Assembly: GCF_002994635.1 (NCBI RefSeq)
Contig: NZ_PVNL01000015.1
Location: 1 to 64,000 of the forward strand
Direction: 5' to 3'
Source of the DNA: Enhygromyxa salina
GTDB lineage: Bacteria; Myxococcota_A; Polyangia; Nannocystales; Nannocystaceae
DNA: 64,000 nt
Numbering within the stretch: position 1 is the first letter of the stretch; each line of letters starts with the position of its first letter. Of this stretch, positions 54,484-63,870 are shown one piece after another. The translations under genes and the position numbers were made by a program. Below the pieces are notes generated by a model. The model was not told where the DNA came from, searched no databases, and saw nothing but the letters and a program-made list of their open reading frames with translations.

Positions 54484-54915
54484 ATGACAAAGGTAGAGAA
54501 AATTCGCGTCCGGTTCCTCGTCGAGGGTGACGAGCAGGCCAACAAGATCACCGCGCTGCTCGAGGCGCTCGGCTACGAAGCGATCCGCGAGATCGATCAG
54601 GACTCGCCGCAGACGCGCCTGCGCTGGGCGGTGACACGCCTGGCCAGCTCGGCGCAGCTGACCGACCGCGAGGTCTCGATCCTCGATCGCGTGCTGCAAG
54701 GCTGCGGAAACGCCGAGATCGGCGATGAGCTGGAGATCAGCAAGGCCACCGTCAAGTGGCACATGCACAACATCTTCACCAAGACCGGCGCCAAGACCCG
54801 CGAGGCGCTGCTGCGCGAGGCGCTGCAGCTCGGCGGCGTCGCCCGCCGGGAGCCCGCGCCGAGCAAGGTCGACGCGGAGCCGACGCCCGCGAGCGAAGAC
54901 GACGACGCTCGCTGA
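54484..54915 (+). CDS. stand-alone LuxR-type (GerE) helix-turn-helix regulator
   Basis: A 143-residue protein with an N-terminal KIRVRFLVEGDEQANKITAL domain of unknown type (about 1-55), then a LuxR-type HTH: LTDREVSILDRVLQGCGNAE, EISKATVKWHMHNIFTKTGA and KTREALL, typical of the GerE fold. It has no receiver domain, so it is not a standard response regulator. The ATG follows the upstream stop with no gap (TAG-ATG), so coupled expression with the BRO-like gene is likely. The C-terminal tail is acidic and disordered. Confidence 0.85.
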   Translation: MTKVEKIRVRFLVEGDEQANKITALLEALGYEAIREIDQDSPQTRLRWAVTRLASSAQLTDREVSILDRVLQGCGNAEIGDELEISKATVKWHMHNIFTKTGAKTREALLREALQLGGVARREPAPSKVDAEPTPASEDDDAR

Positions 54916-54970
54916 GCCTCGGGCTGCTGGGCTCGCGCCGGGAGCCCGGCGCGGCTACAAGCACCGGTTC

Positions 54971-57088
54971 ATGGTTAGCGCGCCTCCGGTCCCGCCCTGC
55001 CGCCCCACGTCCCGCGAGCTGTTCGGGCAGACCCTCGTCGATGACTACGCGTGGCTGCGCGACCGCGACGATCCGGCGGTGCGGGCCCACCTCGAGGCCG
55101 AGCGCGACCACGCCGAGGCGGTGCTCGACCGCCGCACGGGAGATCTGCGGGCGCGCCTCTATCGCGAGCTGCGCGGGCGCATCAAGGAAGACGAGCGCTC
55201 GGTCCCAGCCAAGGATGGTCCGTGGCTGTACTACTCGCGGACCGAGCTCGGCGACGAGTATCCGCGTCACTGTCGACGCCCGCACGAGCCCAACGTCAGC
55301 CTCGACCAGGTAGAACCGCACGAGCAGGTCTACCTCGACGAGAACGCGCTGGCCGAGGATCACGACTACTTCGATCTCGCGGCCCTCGCGATCAGCCCCT
55401 CACACCGGCTGTGTGCGTATATCGTCGACCTCGACGGCGATGAGATCTACACGGTCCAGATCCAGGATCTAGACGCTGGCGCTGCGCTGCCCGACACGCT
55501 GGTCGGCTGCGGCCGCGCGCTCGCCTGGGGCGACGACGGCGTGCTGTTCTACACCCGCCTCGACTCCGCGCACCGGCCGTTTCAGGTGTGGCGTCACGCG
55601 CTCGGCGCTTCTCAGGCGGACGACGTCTGCGTGCACGAGGAGCTCGACCCCAAGTTCTTCGCGTCGGTCTACCGAACCCGCTCGGACGCCTACGTGGCGA
55701 TCAGCCTCGACTCGCAGGTGACCTCCGAGATGTGGCTGATCCCGACGTCGACGCCGACCGCGGCGGCGCAGCTGGTCGCGGCGCGACGTGAGGGCGTCGA
55801 GTACGGGCTCGCGCATCGCGGGGATCAGCTGTTCGTGCTCAGCAACGAGGGCGCGCACAACTTTGCGATCGAGCTGCGCGCGCTGCCGGGTCACGACGGT
55901 GAGTCACGGGTCCTCGTCGCGCATCGCGACCAGGTGTTGCTCGAGGACATCGACGTGTTCGCGGGCCACCTGGTGATCTGGGAGCGCCACGAGGGCCTGC
56001 AGCGGATCCGCGTGGTGCCCCTCGACCCCATGCCTGCGCGCGCCGGAGACGACGACGCGCCCGCGCCCGGCGAGCACCTGATCGAGTTTCCGGATCCAAC
56101 CTACTGCGTGTGGGGCGACTCGAACCCCGAGTTCGAGGCGACCACGCTGCGGTTTGGCTACACCTCGCTGACCACCCCGGCGTCGATCTACGACTACGAC
56201 TTGCTGACCCGCGACCGAGCCCTGCGCAAGCGCGAACAGGTGGTCGGGGGCCACGATCCAAATTGTTATCGCAGCGCTCGAATCTGGGCGCACACGGGCG
56301 ACGGCGAGCGGGTGCCGATCTCGCTGGTCTGGCGGCCGCCGACCGAACCAGCGCCTGGCGACGCGGCCCGATCTCCGCGACCGACGGTGCTCGAGGGCTA
56401 CGGTGCCTACGGCCTGACCATGGATCCCAGCTTCTCGAGCGCGCGCCTGAGCTTGCTGGACCGCGGCGTGATCTGGGCGATCGCGCACGTGCGCGGCGGT
56501 GGTGAGCTCGGCCGCCGCTGGTACGACGCCGGCAAGCTCGCCGACAAGCACAACAGCTTCGACGACTTCATCGCCTGCGCCGAGCACTTGATCGACCAAG
56601 CCTGGACCACGCCCGCGCAGCTGGTCGCGACCGGCGGCAGCGCGGGCGGCTTGCTCGTTGGCGCGGTCGCCAACGCCCGACCCGAGCTGTTCACGGCGAT
56701 CCTCGCGGACGTGCCTTTCGTCGACGTGCTCAACACGATGCTGGATCCAAGCTTGCCGCTGAGCCTGGTCGAGCGCGACGAGTGGGGCGACCCGACCACG
56801 CCCGAGGGCTTCGCCTGGATCCACGCCTACGCCCCCTACGAGAACGTCCGCGCCCAGGCCTACCCCGCGATGTTCGTGCTCGCCGGCTGGAACGATCCAC
56901 GCGTGGGCTACTGGGAGTCGGCCAAGTGGGTCGCGCGGCTGCGAGATCGCAAGACCGACGACCACCAGATCCTGCTGTGGACCAACATGGACGCGGGCCA
57001 CGCGGGGCCGTCGGGCCGGTTCGAGTACCTGCACGAGCTCGCCCTGGAGTACGCGTTCTTGATCGACCACCTCGAGCTTCCGCGCTGA
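54971..57088 (+). CDS. ptrB: oligopeptidase B (S9A serine peptidase)
   Basis: A 705-residue cytosolic serine peptidase of the prolyl oligopeptidase clan that cleaves after basic residues. It starts with the PCRPTSRELFGQTLVDDYAW segment typical of the N-terminal propeller-proximal part (compare HGxTRxDDYAWLRD). Beta-propeller strands follow to about residue 420, then the alpha/beta-hydrolase domain: GGSAGGLL with nucleophile Ser557, GWNDPRV (catalytic Asp region) and DAGHAGPSGRF (catalytic His). ATG 54971 is chosen over the frame to 54725, which runs inside the LuxR gene. Confidence 0.95.
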   Translation: MVSAPPVPPCRPTSRELFGQTLVDDYAWLRDRDDPAVRAHLEAERDHAEAVLDRRTGDLRARLYRELRGRIKEDERSVPAKDGPWLYYSRTELGDEYPRHCRRPHEPNVSLDQVEPHEQVYLDENALAEDHDYFDLAALAISPSHRLCAYIVDLDGDEIYTVQIQDLDAGAALPDTLVGCGRALAWGDDGVLFYTRLDSAHRPFQVWRHALGASQADDVCVHEELDPKFFASVYRTRSDAYVAISLDSQVTSEMWLIPTSTPTAAAQLVAARREGVEYGLAHRGDQLFVLSNEGAHNFAIELRALPGHDGESRVLVAHRDQVLLEDIDVFAGHLVIWERHEGLQRIRVVPLDPMPARAGDDDAPAPGEHLIEFPDPTYCVWGDSNPEFEATTLRFGYTSLTTPASIYDYDLLTRDRALRKREQVVGGHDPNCYRSARIWAHTGDGERVPISLVWRPPTEPAPGDAARSPRPTVLEGYGAYGLTMDPSFSSARLSLLDRGVIWAIAHVRGGGELGRRWYDAGKLADKHNSFDDFIACAEHLIDQAWTTPAQLVATGGSAGGLLVGAVANARPELFTAILADVPFVDVLNTMLDPSLPLSLVERDEWGDPTTPEGFAWIHAYAPYENVRAQAYPAMFVLAGWNDPRVGYWESAKWVARLRDRKTDDHQILLWTNMDAGHAGPSGRFEYLHELALEYAFLIDHLELPR

Positions 57089-57126
57089 GCGGATGCCTGT
57101 GGGGGTAAAAATAGTACGATTCGGCC

Positions 57127-59058
57127 GTGCCGACCTGCCCCAGCTGCAGCGCGATGATCGACGGCGACGCCGTCGAGTGCTGGCACTGTGGGGCCAGCAT
57201 CAGTCGAGCGGTCGGGGCCGACACCGCGAGCGGGGCACCCACCCTCGCGGCCAGTGAAGTCGACGGCGGCACCCGCGAGTTTCGCGGGCCGTCGATGATC
57301 GGCCGCGACGTGATCGGCCAGTACGTGATCCGTCGCAAGCTCGGCGAGGGTGGCATGGGCGAGGTCTATCTCGCGGATCAGCCCGCGATCGGCCGCCAGG
57401 TGGCGATCAAGATCGTCCACGCCCAGACCCGCGGCCGCGACCTCGACGATCACGTCGCCCGGTTCCGCAACGAAGCCAAGGCGGCCGCCAGTCTCGAGAG
57501 CCCGCACATCGTCCAGATCTTCAACTGGGGCGAGCTCGACGACGGCACCTTGTTCATGGCGATGGAGTTCCTGAGCGGACCCACGCTCGGCGAGCTGGTC
57601 CGCGAGCACGGGGCCCTGGATCCAGAGCGAGTCGTCGCGATCGCCACCCAGGTCTGCGCCGCGCTGACCCAGGCCCACGCCGCGGGGATCGTCCATCGGG
57701 ACCTCAAGCCCTCGAACATCATGCTGATCGAGCGAGGCGACGCCCCGGGTCCGAGCTTCGCCAAGGTCCTCGACTTCGGGATCGCCAAGCTCGAGGGCTC
57801 GGACATCACCCGCAGCGGAGCGATGTTTGGCACGCCGCAGTACATGTCCCCCGAGCAGCTGCGGGCCGAGGCCCTCGACGGTCGCAGTGATCTGTACTCG
57901 CTCGGCGTGATGCTCTACGAGCTGCTGGCCGGGGCCCTGCCGTTCTCGTCGCCGACCGCGGTCGGCTACGTGACCGCGCACTTGCACGACCAGCCGCCGC
58001 CGCTGCCTCGCCACGTCCCCCGGGCCCTCGCTGAGGTCGTGACGATGTTGCTGGCCAAGCACGCCGATGATCGCCCGGCGACCGCGGCCGCGGTCGCCGA
58101 CGCGCTCGCCGCTGCGCTGAAGGGGCGCTCGCCGATCGCGGTGCGCCGTCGGGCCCGTCAACGCGCGCTGCGGACCACGCTGTTGGTCACGCTCGCCGTG
58201 GTCAGCGGGAGCGCGCTCAGCTTTGGCGGCTGGTGGCTGTGGACCACGCGGGCCAAGACCAACGCCGCGCTCGAGCGAGAGCGCGCCCGCGGTCGCGCGC
58301 TCGAGCAGCGCGTGCGCGAGCAAGACCTCGCCGTCCAACGCGCCCGCGAGGAGGCCCGCACGATCGCCCAGGAGCAGCTGCTGAGCAGCACCAAGGCCCG
58401 CGAGGAGCGGCGCGAGGTCCAGGCCGCGAACAGCTCGCGCCCGACCGGCGGGCTCGACGACGAGACCCGCGCGCTGCTGACCCGGACCCGCGGGCAGCTC
58501 GAGGTCACCCTGCGCAGGGTCCTGGATGGTCGCCGGATCCCGCCGTCCGAGGTCGAAGACGTGTGGCGCACCCATGAGGCCCGCGTCGCCGCGCTCGAGG
58601 CCGGCGAGCTCGAAGAGGTCGAGCTGCGCGAGCAGCTGGTCTCCATGATCCAGCTGTATCGGCGCAGCTTCGAGCCCAAGCGGCCCGGCGACGAGCTCCC
58701 GCTGGCCCAGCTCGACGCCACCTTCATGAGCATGCCGACCAAGCTGGGCCACGCGCTCGGTGAAGCCGAGCGCCGCGAGCTGCTGACCGCGATCTACGAG
58801 ACCTACGACGCGCAGGATCTGTCGGTCAACGATCGCACCTACTTCAAGCGGCTCGCGGTCGCAAAGCTGATCCGCGAGCACGAAGTGGCGCCCGGCGAGC
58901 AGGCGTCCGAGCTGGTCCCGAGCGATGCGATCCCCACCAAGCCGACGGGACCCAAGCGCCCGGATCAACCGCCCCCAGACGAGCTGCCGACCGCCGATGA
59001 CGACGACGACGAACCGGCCGGCAACCAGGCCCCGCTGCCCTCGCTCGACGGAATGTAG
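57127..59058 (+). CDS. transmembrane Ser/Thr kinase with zinc ribbon and coiled coil
   Basis: A 643-residue Pkn-type kinase. The N-terminal zinc ribbon has Cys4, Cys7, Cys18 and Cys21 (CPSC...CWHC). The kinase domain (about 65-330) has GEGGMGEVYLAD, VAIKIV, VHRDLKPSNIML and DFGIAK, all intact, so it is predicted active. A membrane helix at about 350-372 (LLVTLAVVSGSALSFGGWWL) is followed by a coiled coil (about 378-450, arginine/glutamate heptads) and an extracytoplasmic or periplasmic tail ending in acidic residues. GTG 57127. A lipoprotein gene follows. Confidence 0.93.
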   Translation: MPTCPSCSAMIDGDAVECWHCGASISRAVGADTASGAPTLAASEVDGGTREFRGPSMIGRDVIGQYVIRRKLGEGGMGEVYLADQPAIGRQVAIKIVHAQTRGRDLDDHVARFRNEAKAAASLESPHIVQIFNWGELDDGTLFMAMEFLSGPTLGELVREHGALDPERVVAIATQVCAALTQAHAAGIVHRDLKPSNIMLIERGDAPGPSFAKVLDFGIAKLEGSDITRSGAMFGTPQYMSPEQLRAEALDGRSDLYSLGVMLYELLAGALPFSSPTAVGYVTAHLHDQPPPLPRHVPRALAEVVTMLLAKHADDRPATAAAVADALAAALKGRSPIAVRRRARQRALRTTLLVTLAVVSGSALSFGGWWLWTTRAKTNAALERERARGRALEQRVREQDLAVQRAREEARTIAQEQLLSSTKAREERREVQAANSSRPTGGLDDETRALLTRTRGQLEVTLRRVLDGRRIPPSEVEDVWRTHEARVAALEAGELEEVELREQLVSMIQLYRRSFEPKRPGDELPLAQLDATFMSMPTKLGHALGEAERRELLTAIYETYDAQDLSVNDRTYFKRLAVAKLIREHEVAPGEQASELVPSDAIPTKPTGPKRPDQPPPDELPTADDDDDEPAGNQAPLPSLDGM

Positions 59059-59133
59059 GAGATGTAAGCTTGCCGCGAGCAGCCGGCGTTGCGGGCCGCA
59101 CGGCACAGCTACCCTCGACCGCCCGAGATCCCC

Positions 59134-61449
59134 ATGCGCAAACTAGCGATCGCCACCCTGTTCGTGTTCCCCCTGTTGACCGGCTGCGCGGGGCGCAAGC
59201 CGTTCCCCACCGTCGATGACCTCGAGCTCGACACCGTCGTGCTCTATCGCAACGGCATCGGCTACTTCGAGCGGCGCGGGAAGGTCAACGATGACGTCCT
59301 GCGGCTCAAGGTCCGCAAGGATCAAGTCAACGATCTGCTCAAGAGCCTGACCGTCGTCGACGCCACCGGAAAGGCGGTGAGTGTGTCGATGCCGCTCGAT
59401 CCGGCGTCGTGGGCCAACGCCGCGATGGCGACGCTGGCCCCCGGACGCGGGTCGCTCGCGCAGGTGCTCGACAGCATTCGCGGGACCGAGCTCACGGTCC
59501 GCACCCACGCGGGTCGGATCATCCGCGGCCGCGTGGTCATGGTCGAGCGCTCGATCAACGAGCCCGACCCCACGACCCGGAGCAGCGGCACGGTCGCGCC
59601 GACCACCGCCGACTCGCTCGACTGGAAGCTGACCGTGCTGTCGAACGGACACATGCAGGTCGTGCGCCTGTCGAAGGTCAAGTCGATCTCGCTGCACGAC
59701 GGCGACCTCGCCATGCAGCTGCACCGCAGCCTCGACGCCTCGGCCGGCGAGGGCATGTTCGAACAGATCGAGATCGAGGTCCGGCTCACGGGCGCGCGCA
59801 GCCACGATCTGACGGTCAGCTATGTGGTCTCGGCCCCGATGTGGAAGCCGACCTACCGCGTGGTGCTGCCCGAGGACGGGGAGGGCAAGGCGCTGCTGCA
59901 GGGCTGGGCCGTCGTCGACAACATCTCCGGCGAGGACTGGACCGAGATCAGCCTGAGCCTGACCTCGGGCGCACCGATCGCGTTTCGTTATGATCTGCAC
60001 ACCCCGCGCGACGTGTACCGCAGCGACATGACCGAGAGCGGCGTGCATCGCCAGGCCGCGGTCGCGGTCGGCGAGACCAGCTGGGGCGACGCTAGCGTGG
60101 AGGGGTTCGCCGCGCCGATGGATGAAGCCCAGCCCTACGAGAAGTCGGCCGAGGCCTACGACGGCGACGACGCCAACTACTGGGAGCAGCAGATCGCCGA
60201 CGCAGAGTTCGAGGAAGAAGACCGCTCGCGGCTGAGCGCCAAGAAGAAGGACAAGGGGGGCTCGGGCGCGAGCGCGAGGGGCGGAGCTCCGGTCGCCCAG
60301 TCTGCTCCGGCTGCACCGCCGCCACCGGGGGGCGCCGAGCGTGGGCCGAGCATGGACCTCGAGTCGCTGCGGCGCAGCACCGACGCCTCGGCCCGCTCCC
60401 AACGGATCTCGGGGCTGACCCGCGTCGACCTGACCACGCCCGTGACCCTGCCCGACGGGACCTCGACGATGGTCGCGGTCATCAACGAGCAGATCGCGGC
60501 GGAGCAGACCTTCCTGTTCAAGCCCGGTGGCGGCGGCTACGGCTATGAAGCCAACCCATATCGGGTCGTGCGGTTTCAAAACTCGACCGAGTATGTGCTC
60601 GAGCCCGGGCCGATCTCGATCTACTCGGGCGGCAGCTTCGTCGGCGAGGGTCTGTCCGAGGCCGTGGGCGCGGGCACGTCGGTCACGATCCCGTTCGCGG
60701 TCGAGCCGGGGATCATGGTGACCTCGGCCAAGCAGTACAGCGGTCAAGAGATGACCGTGACCCGGATCGTGCGGGGCGTGCTCGAGGTCGAGAGCTACTA
60801 CCAGACCACCACGACCTGGGACGTCCGCGGGCCGGCCCAGGCCAAGGGCTTCAAGGTGCTGATCCGCCAGCCGCAGTCCGGCTCGAACTACGAGCTCGCG
60901 CAGCGCCCCGAGGGCACCGAGGATCTCGAGGACGCGTGGCTGATCCCGGTCACCGTCGCGCCCAACGCAACCAGCGCGAGCATCAAAGTCGTCGAGCAGA
61001 CGCCCTCGAAGATCAGCCTTGCGATCTGGGATCAGCAGGCGCTCGCGCTGCTCGAGAAATTCCTGACCGCTGACAACCTCGACGCGGCGGCCCGCAAGAA
61101 GCTGCAGCCGGTCGTGGAGCTACGCCGCGAGATCGGCCGGATCGACACCGAGGTCGAGGGCTTGCGTCGTCAGCAGGCCGAGCTCGAGCAGCGCGCGGAT
61201 CAGACCCGCCGCAACCTCGACAGCATCAAGAAGGACTCGGCCGCAGGCGCGCTGCGGCAGAAGCTCAACAAGCGCCTCGACGAGTTCTCCAGCGAGGCCG
61301 ACACCAGGGGCCGGACGATCGTCGAGCTCGAGAGCAAGCGACTCGAGCTCAAGATCGAGCTCGAAGACATGATCCAAGACCTGGATCTGCGGGCCCCAAG
61401 CACCCCCGGCGCCCCAGGGCCCGAACGAAACAAAGACGCCCAAGAGTAG
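59134..61449 (+). CDS. DUF4139-containing lipoprotein
   Basis: A 771-residue exported lipoprotein (FPLLTGC, Cys 18). The DUF4139 core is recognisable: DVLRLKVRKDQVNDLLKSL, YVVSAPMWKPTYRVVLPEDG and WAVVDNISGEDWTEISLSLT. A mixed linker follows (residues 330-420, ASARGGAPVAQSAPAAPPPP), then a second beta part to about 640 and a C-terminal coiled coil (RREIGRIDTEVEGLRRQQAE and beyond). The family's role is unknown; it is often mucoidy- or envelope-related. ATG 59134 completes the signal peptide. It follows the kinase gene by 75 bp and ends at a strong terminator. Confidence 0.9.
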   Translation: MRKLAIATLFVFPLLTGCAGRKPFPTVDDLELDTVVLYRNGIGYFERRGKVNDDVLRLKVRKDQVNDLLKSLTVVDATGKAVSVSMPLDPASWANAAMATLAPGRGSLAQVLDSIRGTELTVRTHAGRIIRGRVVMVERSINEPDPTTRSSGTVAPTTADSLDWKLTVLSNGHMQVVRLSKVKSISLHDGDLAMQLHRSLDASAGEGMFEQIEIEVRLTGARSHDLTVSYVVSAPMWKPTYRVVLPEDGEGKALLQGWAVVDNISGEDWTEISLSLTSGAPIAFRYDLHTPRDVYRSDMTESGVHRQAAVAVGETSWGDASVEGFAAPMDEAQPYEKSAEAYDGDDANYWEQQIADAEFEEEDRSRLSAKKKDKGGSGASARGGAPVAQSAPAAPPPPGGAERGPSMDLESLRRSTDASARSQRISGLTRVDLTTPVTLPDGTSTMVAVINEQIAAEQTFLFKPGGGGYGYEANPYRVVRFQNSTEYVLEPGPISIYSGGSFVGEGLSEAVGAGTSVTIPFAVEPGIMVTSAKQYSGQEMTVTRIVRGVLEVESYYQTTTTWDVRGPAQAKGFKVLIRQPQSGSNYELAQRPEGTEDLEDAWLIPVTVAPNATSASIKVVEQTPSKISLAIWDQQALALLEKFLTADNLDAAARKKLQPVVELRREIGRIDTEVEGLRRQQAELEQRADQTRRNLDSIKKDSAAGALRQKLNKRLDEFSSEADTRGRTIVELESKRLELKIELEDMIQDLDLRAPSTPGAPGPERNKDAQE

Positions 61450-61469
61450 GAAGGGACGCACAAAAAAGA

Positions 61470-61500
61470 GCCCGACAGCTCGAGCTGTCGGGCCCTTTTT
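61470..61500 (+). terminator. rho-independent terminator of the DUF4139 lipoprotein gene
   Basis: A perfect palindrome GCCCGACAGCTC/GAGCTGTCGGGC (61470-61493) followed by CCTTTTT. Confidence 0.93.
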
Positions 61501-61514
61501 AGTTGTTGGCGATC

Positions 61515-61625
61515 TCGACTGAGGCGTCCGCAAGCGGGCGAGAAGCCTCGCTGCCGTCCAACGCTCCGGTCGACTGAGGCGTCCGCAAGCGGGCGAGAAG
61601 CCTCGCCCGAGCTGAAAGAAGCCTC
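61515..61625. repeat. 37-bp direct repeat, dispersed repeat family B
   Basis: Copies at 61515-61551 and 61570-61606 are identical over 37 bp. Together with the trailing AAGCCTC they form the element whose reverse complement occurs at 28416-28465. The right end supplies the stop codon of the 61624-62073 gene (61624-61626). Confidence 0.85.
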
Positions 61626-62073
61626 AGCCGCCGAGGCGGCTGCGGATCGAGTCCATGATCTCGTCCTCGCGAAGGTTCGAGGGCTCGGGCTCGGCGAGCT
61701 TGTCGCGAATCAGCGCCTCGAGGATCTCCCCGCGCTGCGGGTGCGGGGGCAGGTGCTCGGCCAGGCCCAGCTTGCGGCTCACCAGCACTTTGAGGAACGG
61801 CTCGATCTTGCGGACCTCTTGGGCGATGCGAACCGTCGCGGCCTTGCCTTCGCCGCGGCGAAACGGAAACCGCGGGGCGCTGCTCTCGACGGCGACGACA
61901 ACATCGCGAGCCAGCTCCACATCCACGTTATCCTCTACACCAAACGACGCGATCACGATCGGGCGACTCTGAGCCTTCTTGTTGCCTTCACCGGACCACC
62001 AGACGTTGTGGGCGATCGAGAGGTAGGTTCGGCGAGAATCGCCACAGCGGACTTTGTTCCTTCGCAAGTACAT
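61624..62073 (-). CDS. IS1634-type transposase N-terminal-like protein
   Basis: A 149-residue protein. The N-terminal 65 residues follow the IS1634-family transposase start: MYLRRNKVR, YLSIAHNVW...(GNKKAQSRPIVIA)...SFGVEDNVDVELARDVVVAV, matching the YxQLAHN...HNFGRADxLDxE pattern. The rest is unlike a transposase and lacks the DDE catalytic core; it ends with EVRKIEPFLKVLVSRKLGLA and an acidic helix. There is a good AAAAGGA ribosome site 10 bp before the ATG, so it looks expressed. Either a fragment or a domesticated gene. GC drops upstream. Confidence 0.6.
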   Translation of the reverse strand: MYLRRNKVRCGDSRRTYLSIAHNVWWSGEGNKKAQSRPIVIASFGVEDNVDVELARDVVVAVESSAPRFPFRRGEGKAATVRIAQEVRKIEPFLKVLVSRKLGLAEHLPPHPQRGEILEALIRDKLAEPEPSNLREDEIMDSIRSRLGG

Positions 62074-62685
62074 GTGCGTATATCCTTTTCTGTTTGCTTT
62101 GCGCCGGGCTCGCTCCCCGGGCCCCTGTTGCGCTTCGACGACCTACCGGAGCAAATCTTCAAGTTTCGTACCGAGTTCGATCAGCTCCGTCTTCGAACTG
62201 AATTCAGGCTAGCTCAGGCCCTGAACCTGGCCAGGGGACCTGACGCAATTTCTCAACTCATTGATATCGTTATTAAATATCTTGCTTTTGTGTGCGATCG
62301 GGCCAGGACGGGTGGGCCCGGTCACAGCTGTTTCTGTCCTGAGACCCAAATATCCCCCGATCCTGCCGCGAGACTGTGGCTCCATGCCCCCAACGTGGCT
62401 CCAATGCTGGACGCGCACGGCATTCAGGCCCGAGTGAGTCTCAATCCCGTGCACAACTACGTACAGTCGCGATTTCAATAGTGTTGCGATGCGCAACGCG
62501 AGTGTGCGCTTTTTCCGGCAACCCTTTGGCGCGATTGGGCCGCGAACACGATGCGGCAAGACACCGATGTCGCAGGCACGACATGCAGGTCGGTCGATCC
62601 GCCTCTCGAACTTTGCGCGTACACAAACGCCGCGCGAACGAGCGCGCGGCGAGTCGTGGGATCGTGCGAGGGGCCCGCGTGGAAT
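62074..62685. other. lower-GC gene-free stretch, 612 bp
   Basis: Noticeably AT-richer between 62150 and 62300 (GATATCGTTATTAAATATCT). It contains the start region of the transposase-like gene on its left and a weak terminator on its right. No convincing ORF or IS ends with inverted repeats were found, so it may be residue of an old insertion. Confidence 0.5.
62628..62651 (-). terminator. putative terminator of the 62686-63870 gene
   Basis: A 9-bp stem CGCCGCGCG / CGCGCGGCG with loop AACGAG. On the minus strand only a short TTTG follows, so support is modest. Confidence 0.5.
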
Positions 62686-63870
62686 TCAGGCGTCGCCGAG
62701 CAGCTCGAGGATCAACGCGTCGGGCAGGGCGAGCTCGGGCGAGCGCGAGACAAACACGCCGGCGGCTCCGCGTCGGACGAAGCTGCCGCGACCGAGCCGA
62801 GGCCCGAGCACCTCGAGCACCCGGACTTCGGCGCCGCCGATCGTGCGTGGCTGACTCTGCTGCTCGAACACCGCCTTGGTCAGCGGACCGTCGATCGCGA
62901 ACATCTCACTGAGGAATTCGACGCCAACCGCAAAATCCACGCGCTTGCCCTGCAGCTGCGGACGAAGTTCGCGATCGATGCCGGCCGGCAGCTCACCCTC
63001 TACGCTGGGGATCAGGTAGGCCCGGAGGATGTCGGTGTCGGCCAGCTCCGCGCCCTTGGGCGCGACGACGATGCCGAGCTCGTCGATGACGTAGGGGAGA
63101 TCCGCGCGGATCGAGTCGGCCTTGGCCTGGCGGGCGTCGAGCTCGGCTTGATGCTCGGCCGCGCGCCGCTTCTTGTCGTCCTCGACGCTGACGCGCTTGG
63201 CGGCGGGCGGGGTCGCGCCTGGCTGGGCACTCGGTGCAGGTGCACCCGGGTCTGCGTCGTCGCCCAGCTCACCGTCGTCGCCCGCCTCACCGTCCTCGGG
63301 CGGCTGCCCGACCAGCGTCATCAGCAGCGCCCGATCGTCACCCTCGGGCTCGATCAGCGAGAGCTCGACGCGAGGGCCGCCGGCGAAGCCACTGGCGAGC
63401 TCGTCGGGCTCGATCTGAAGCTGCTTGAGCAGCTGGGCCACCGGCCAGTCGGCGGCGGTCGCCTCGGGCGGGAGCTGATCCGGGGTCGCGTCCTGAGCCC
63501 CGAGCACCTGACCGCGCTGGGTGACCACGAAACCCTGGCGCGGGTTGGGCTCCCCGGCGACCCAGTACAAGAACGCCTGGCGCGGCAACACCTGCGAGGC
63601 GATCACCCCGAGCTCGACGTTCTCGCGCCAAAATGCGGCAGGATCGTCGCCGATCACCGACCCGGTGATCCGCGCGAGCACCAGCTGGACCTCGGGGTGG
63701 CGGACCAGCTCGAGCTTGGCGTCGAGGATGTTGCGGGCGTGGGCGATCAAGCCCTCCGCGAGCGCGGCCGCGAGCATCGTCGGGCGGAACATGTCGAGCG
63801 GGAAAACGAGCCCGCCGTGACTGTTGGGCATGCGAGTGTCGTCGAGCATGGGCGACGGAGTGTAGAGCAT
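62686..63870 (-). CDS. hypothetical cytoplasmic protein
   Basis: A 394-residue protein of unknown family. The N-terminal domain (GLVFPLDMFRPTMLAAALAE, ILDAKLELVRHPEVQLVLAR) is compact alpha/beta. A charged, Ala/Asp-rich linker lies at about 205-275 (GEAGDDGELGDDADPG and a KKRRAAEHQAELDARQ helix), then a C-terminal domain (YVIDELGIVVAPKGAELADTD onward). No signal or membrane segment is visible. ATG 63870 or the internal ATG seven codons on. It probably has its own terminator downstream. Confidence 0.78.
   Translation of the reverse strand: MLYTPSPMLDDTRMPNSHGGLVFPLDMFRPTMLAAALAEGLIAHARNILDAKLELVRHPEVQLVLARITGSVIGDDPAAFWRENVELGVIASQVLPRQAFLYWVAGEPNPRQGFVVTQRGQVLGAQDATPDQLPPEATAADWPVAQLLKQLQIEPDELASGFAGGPRVELSLIEPEGDDRALLMTLVGQPPEDGEAGDDGELGDDADPGAPAPSAQPGATPPAAKRVSVEDDKKRRAAEHQAELDARQAKADSIRADLPYVIDELGIVVAPKGAELADTDILRAYLIPSVEGELPAGIDRELRPQLQGKRVDFAVGVEFLSEMFAIDGPLTKAVFEQQSQPRTIGGAEVRVLEVLGPRLGRGSFVRRGAAGVFVSRSPELALPDALILELLGDA

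Noticed and set aside
62209..62559. 116-residue minus ORF in low-GC stretch
   Set aside because: Composition is not protein-like, with no start context or motif.
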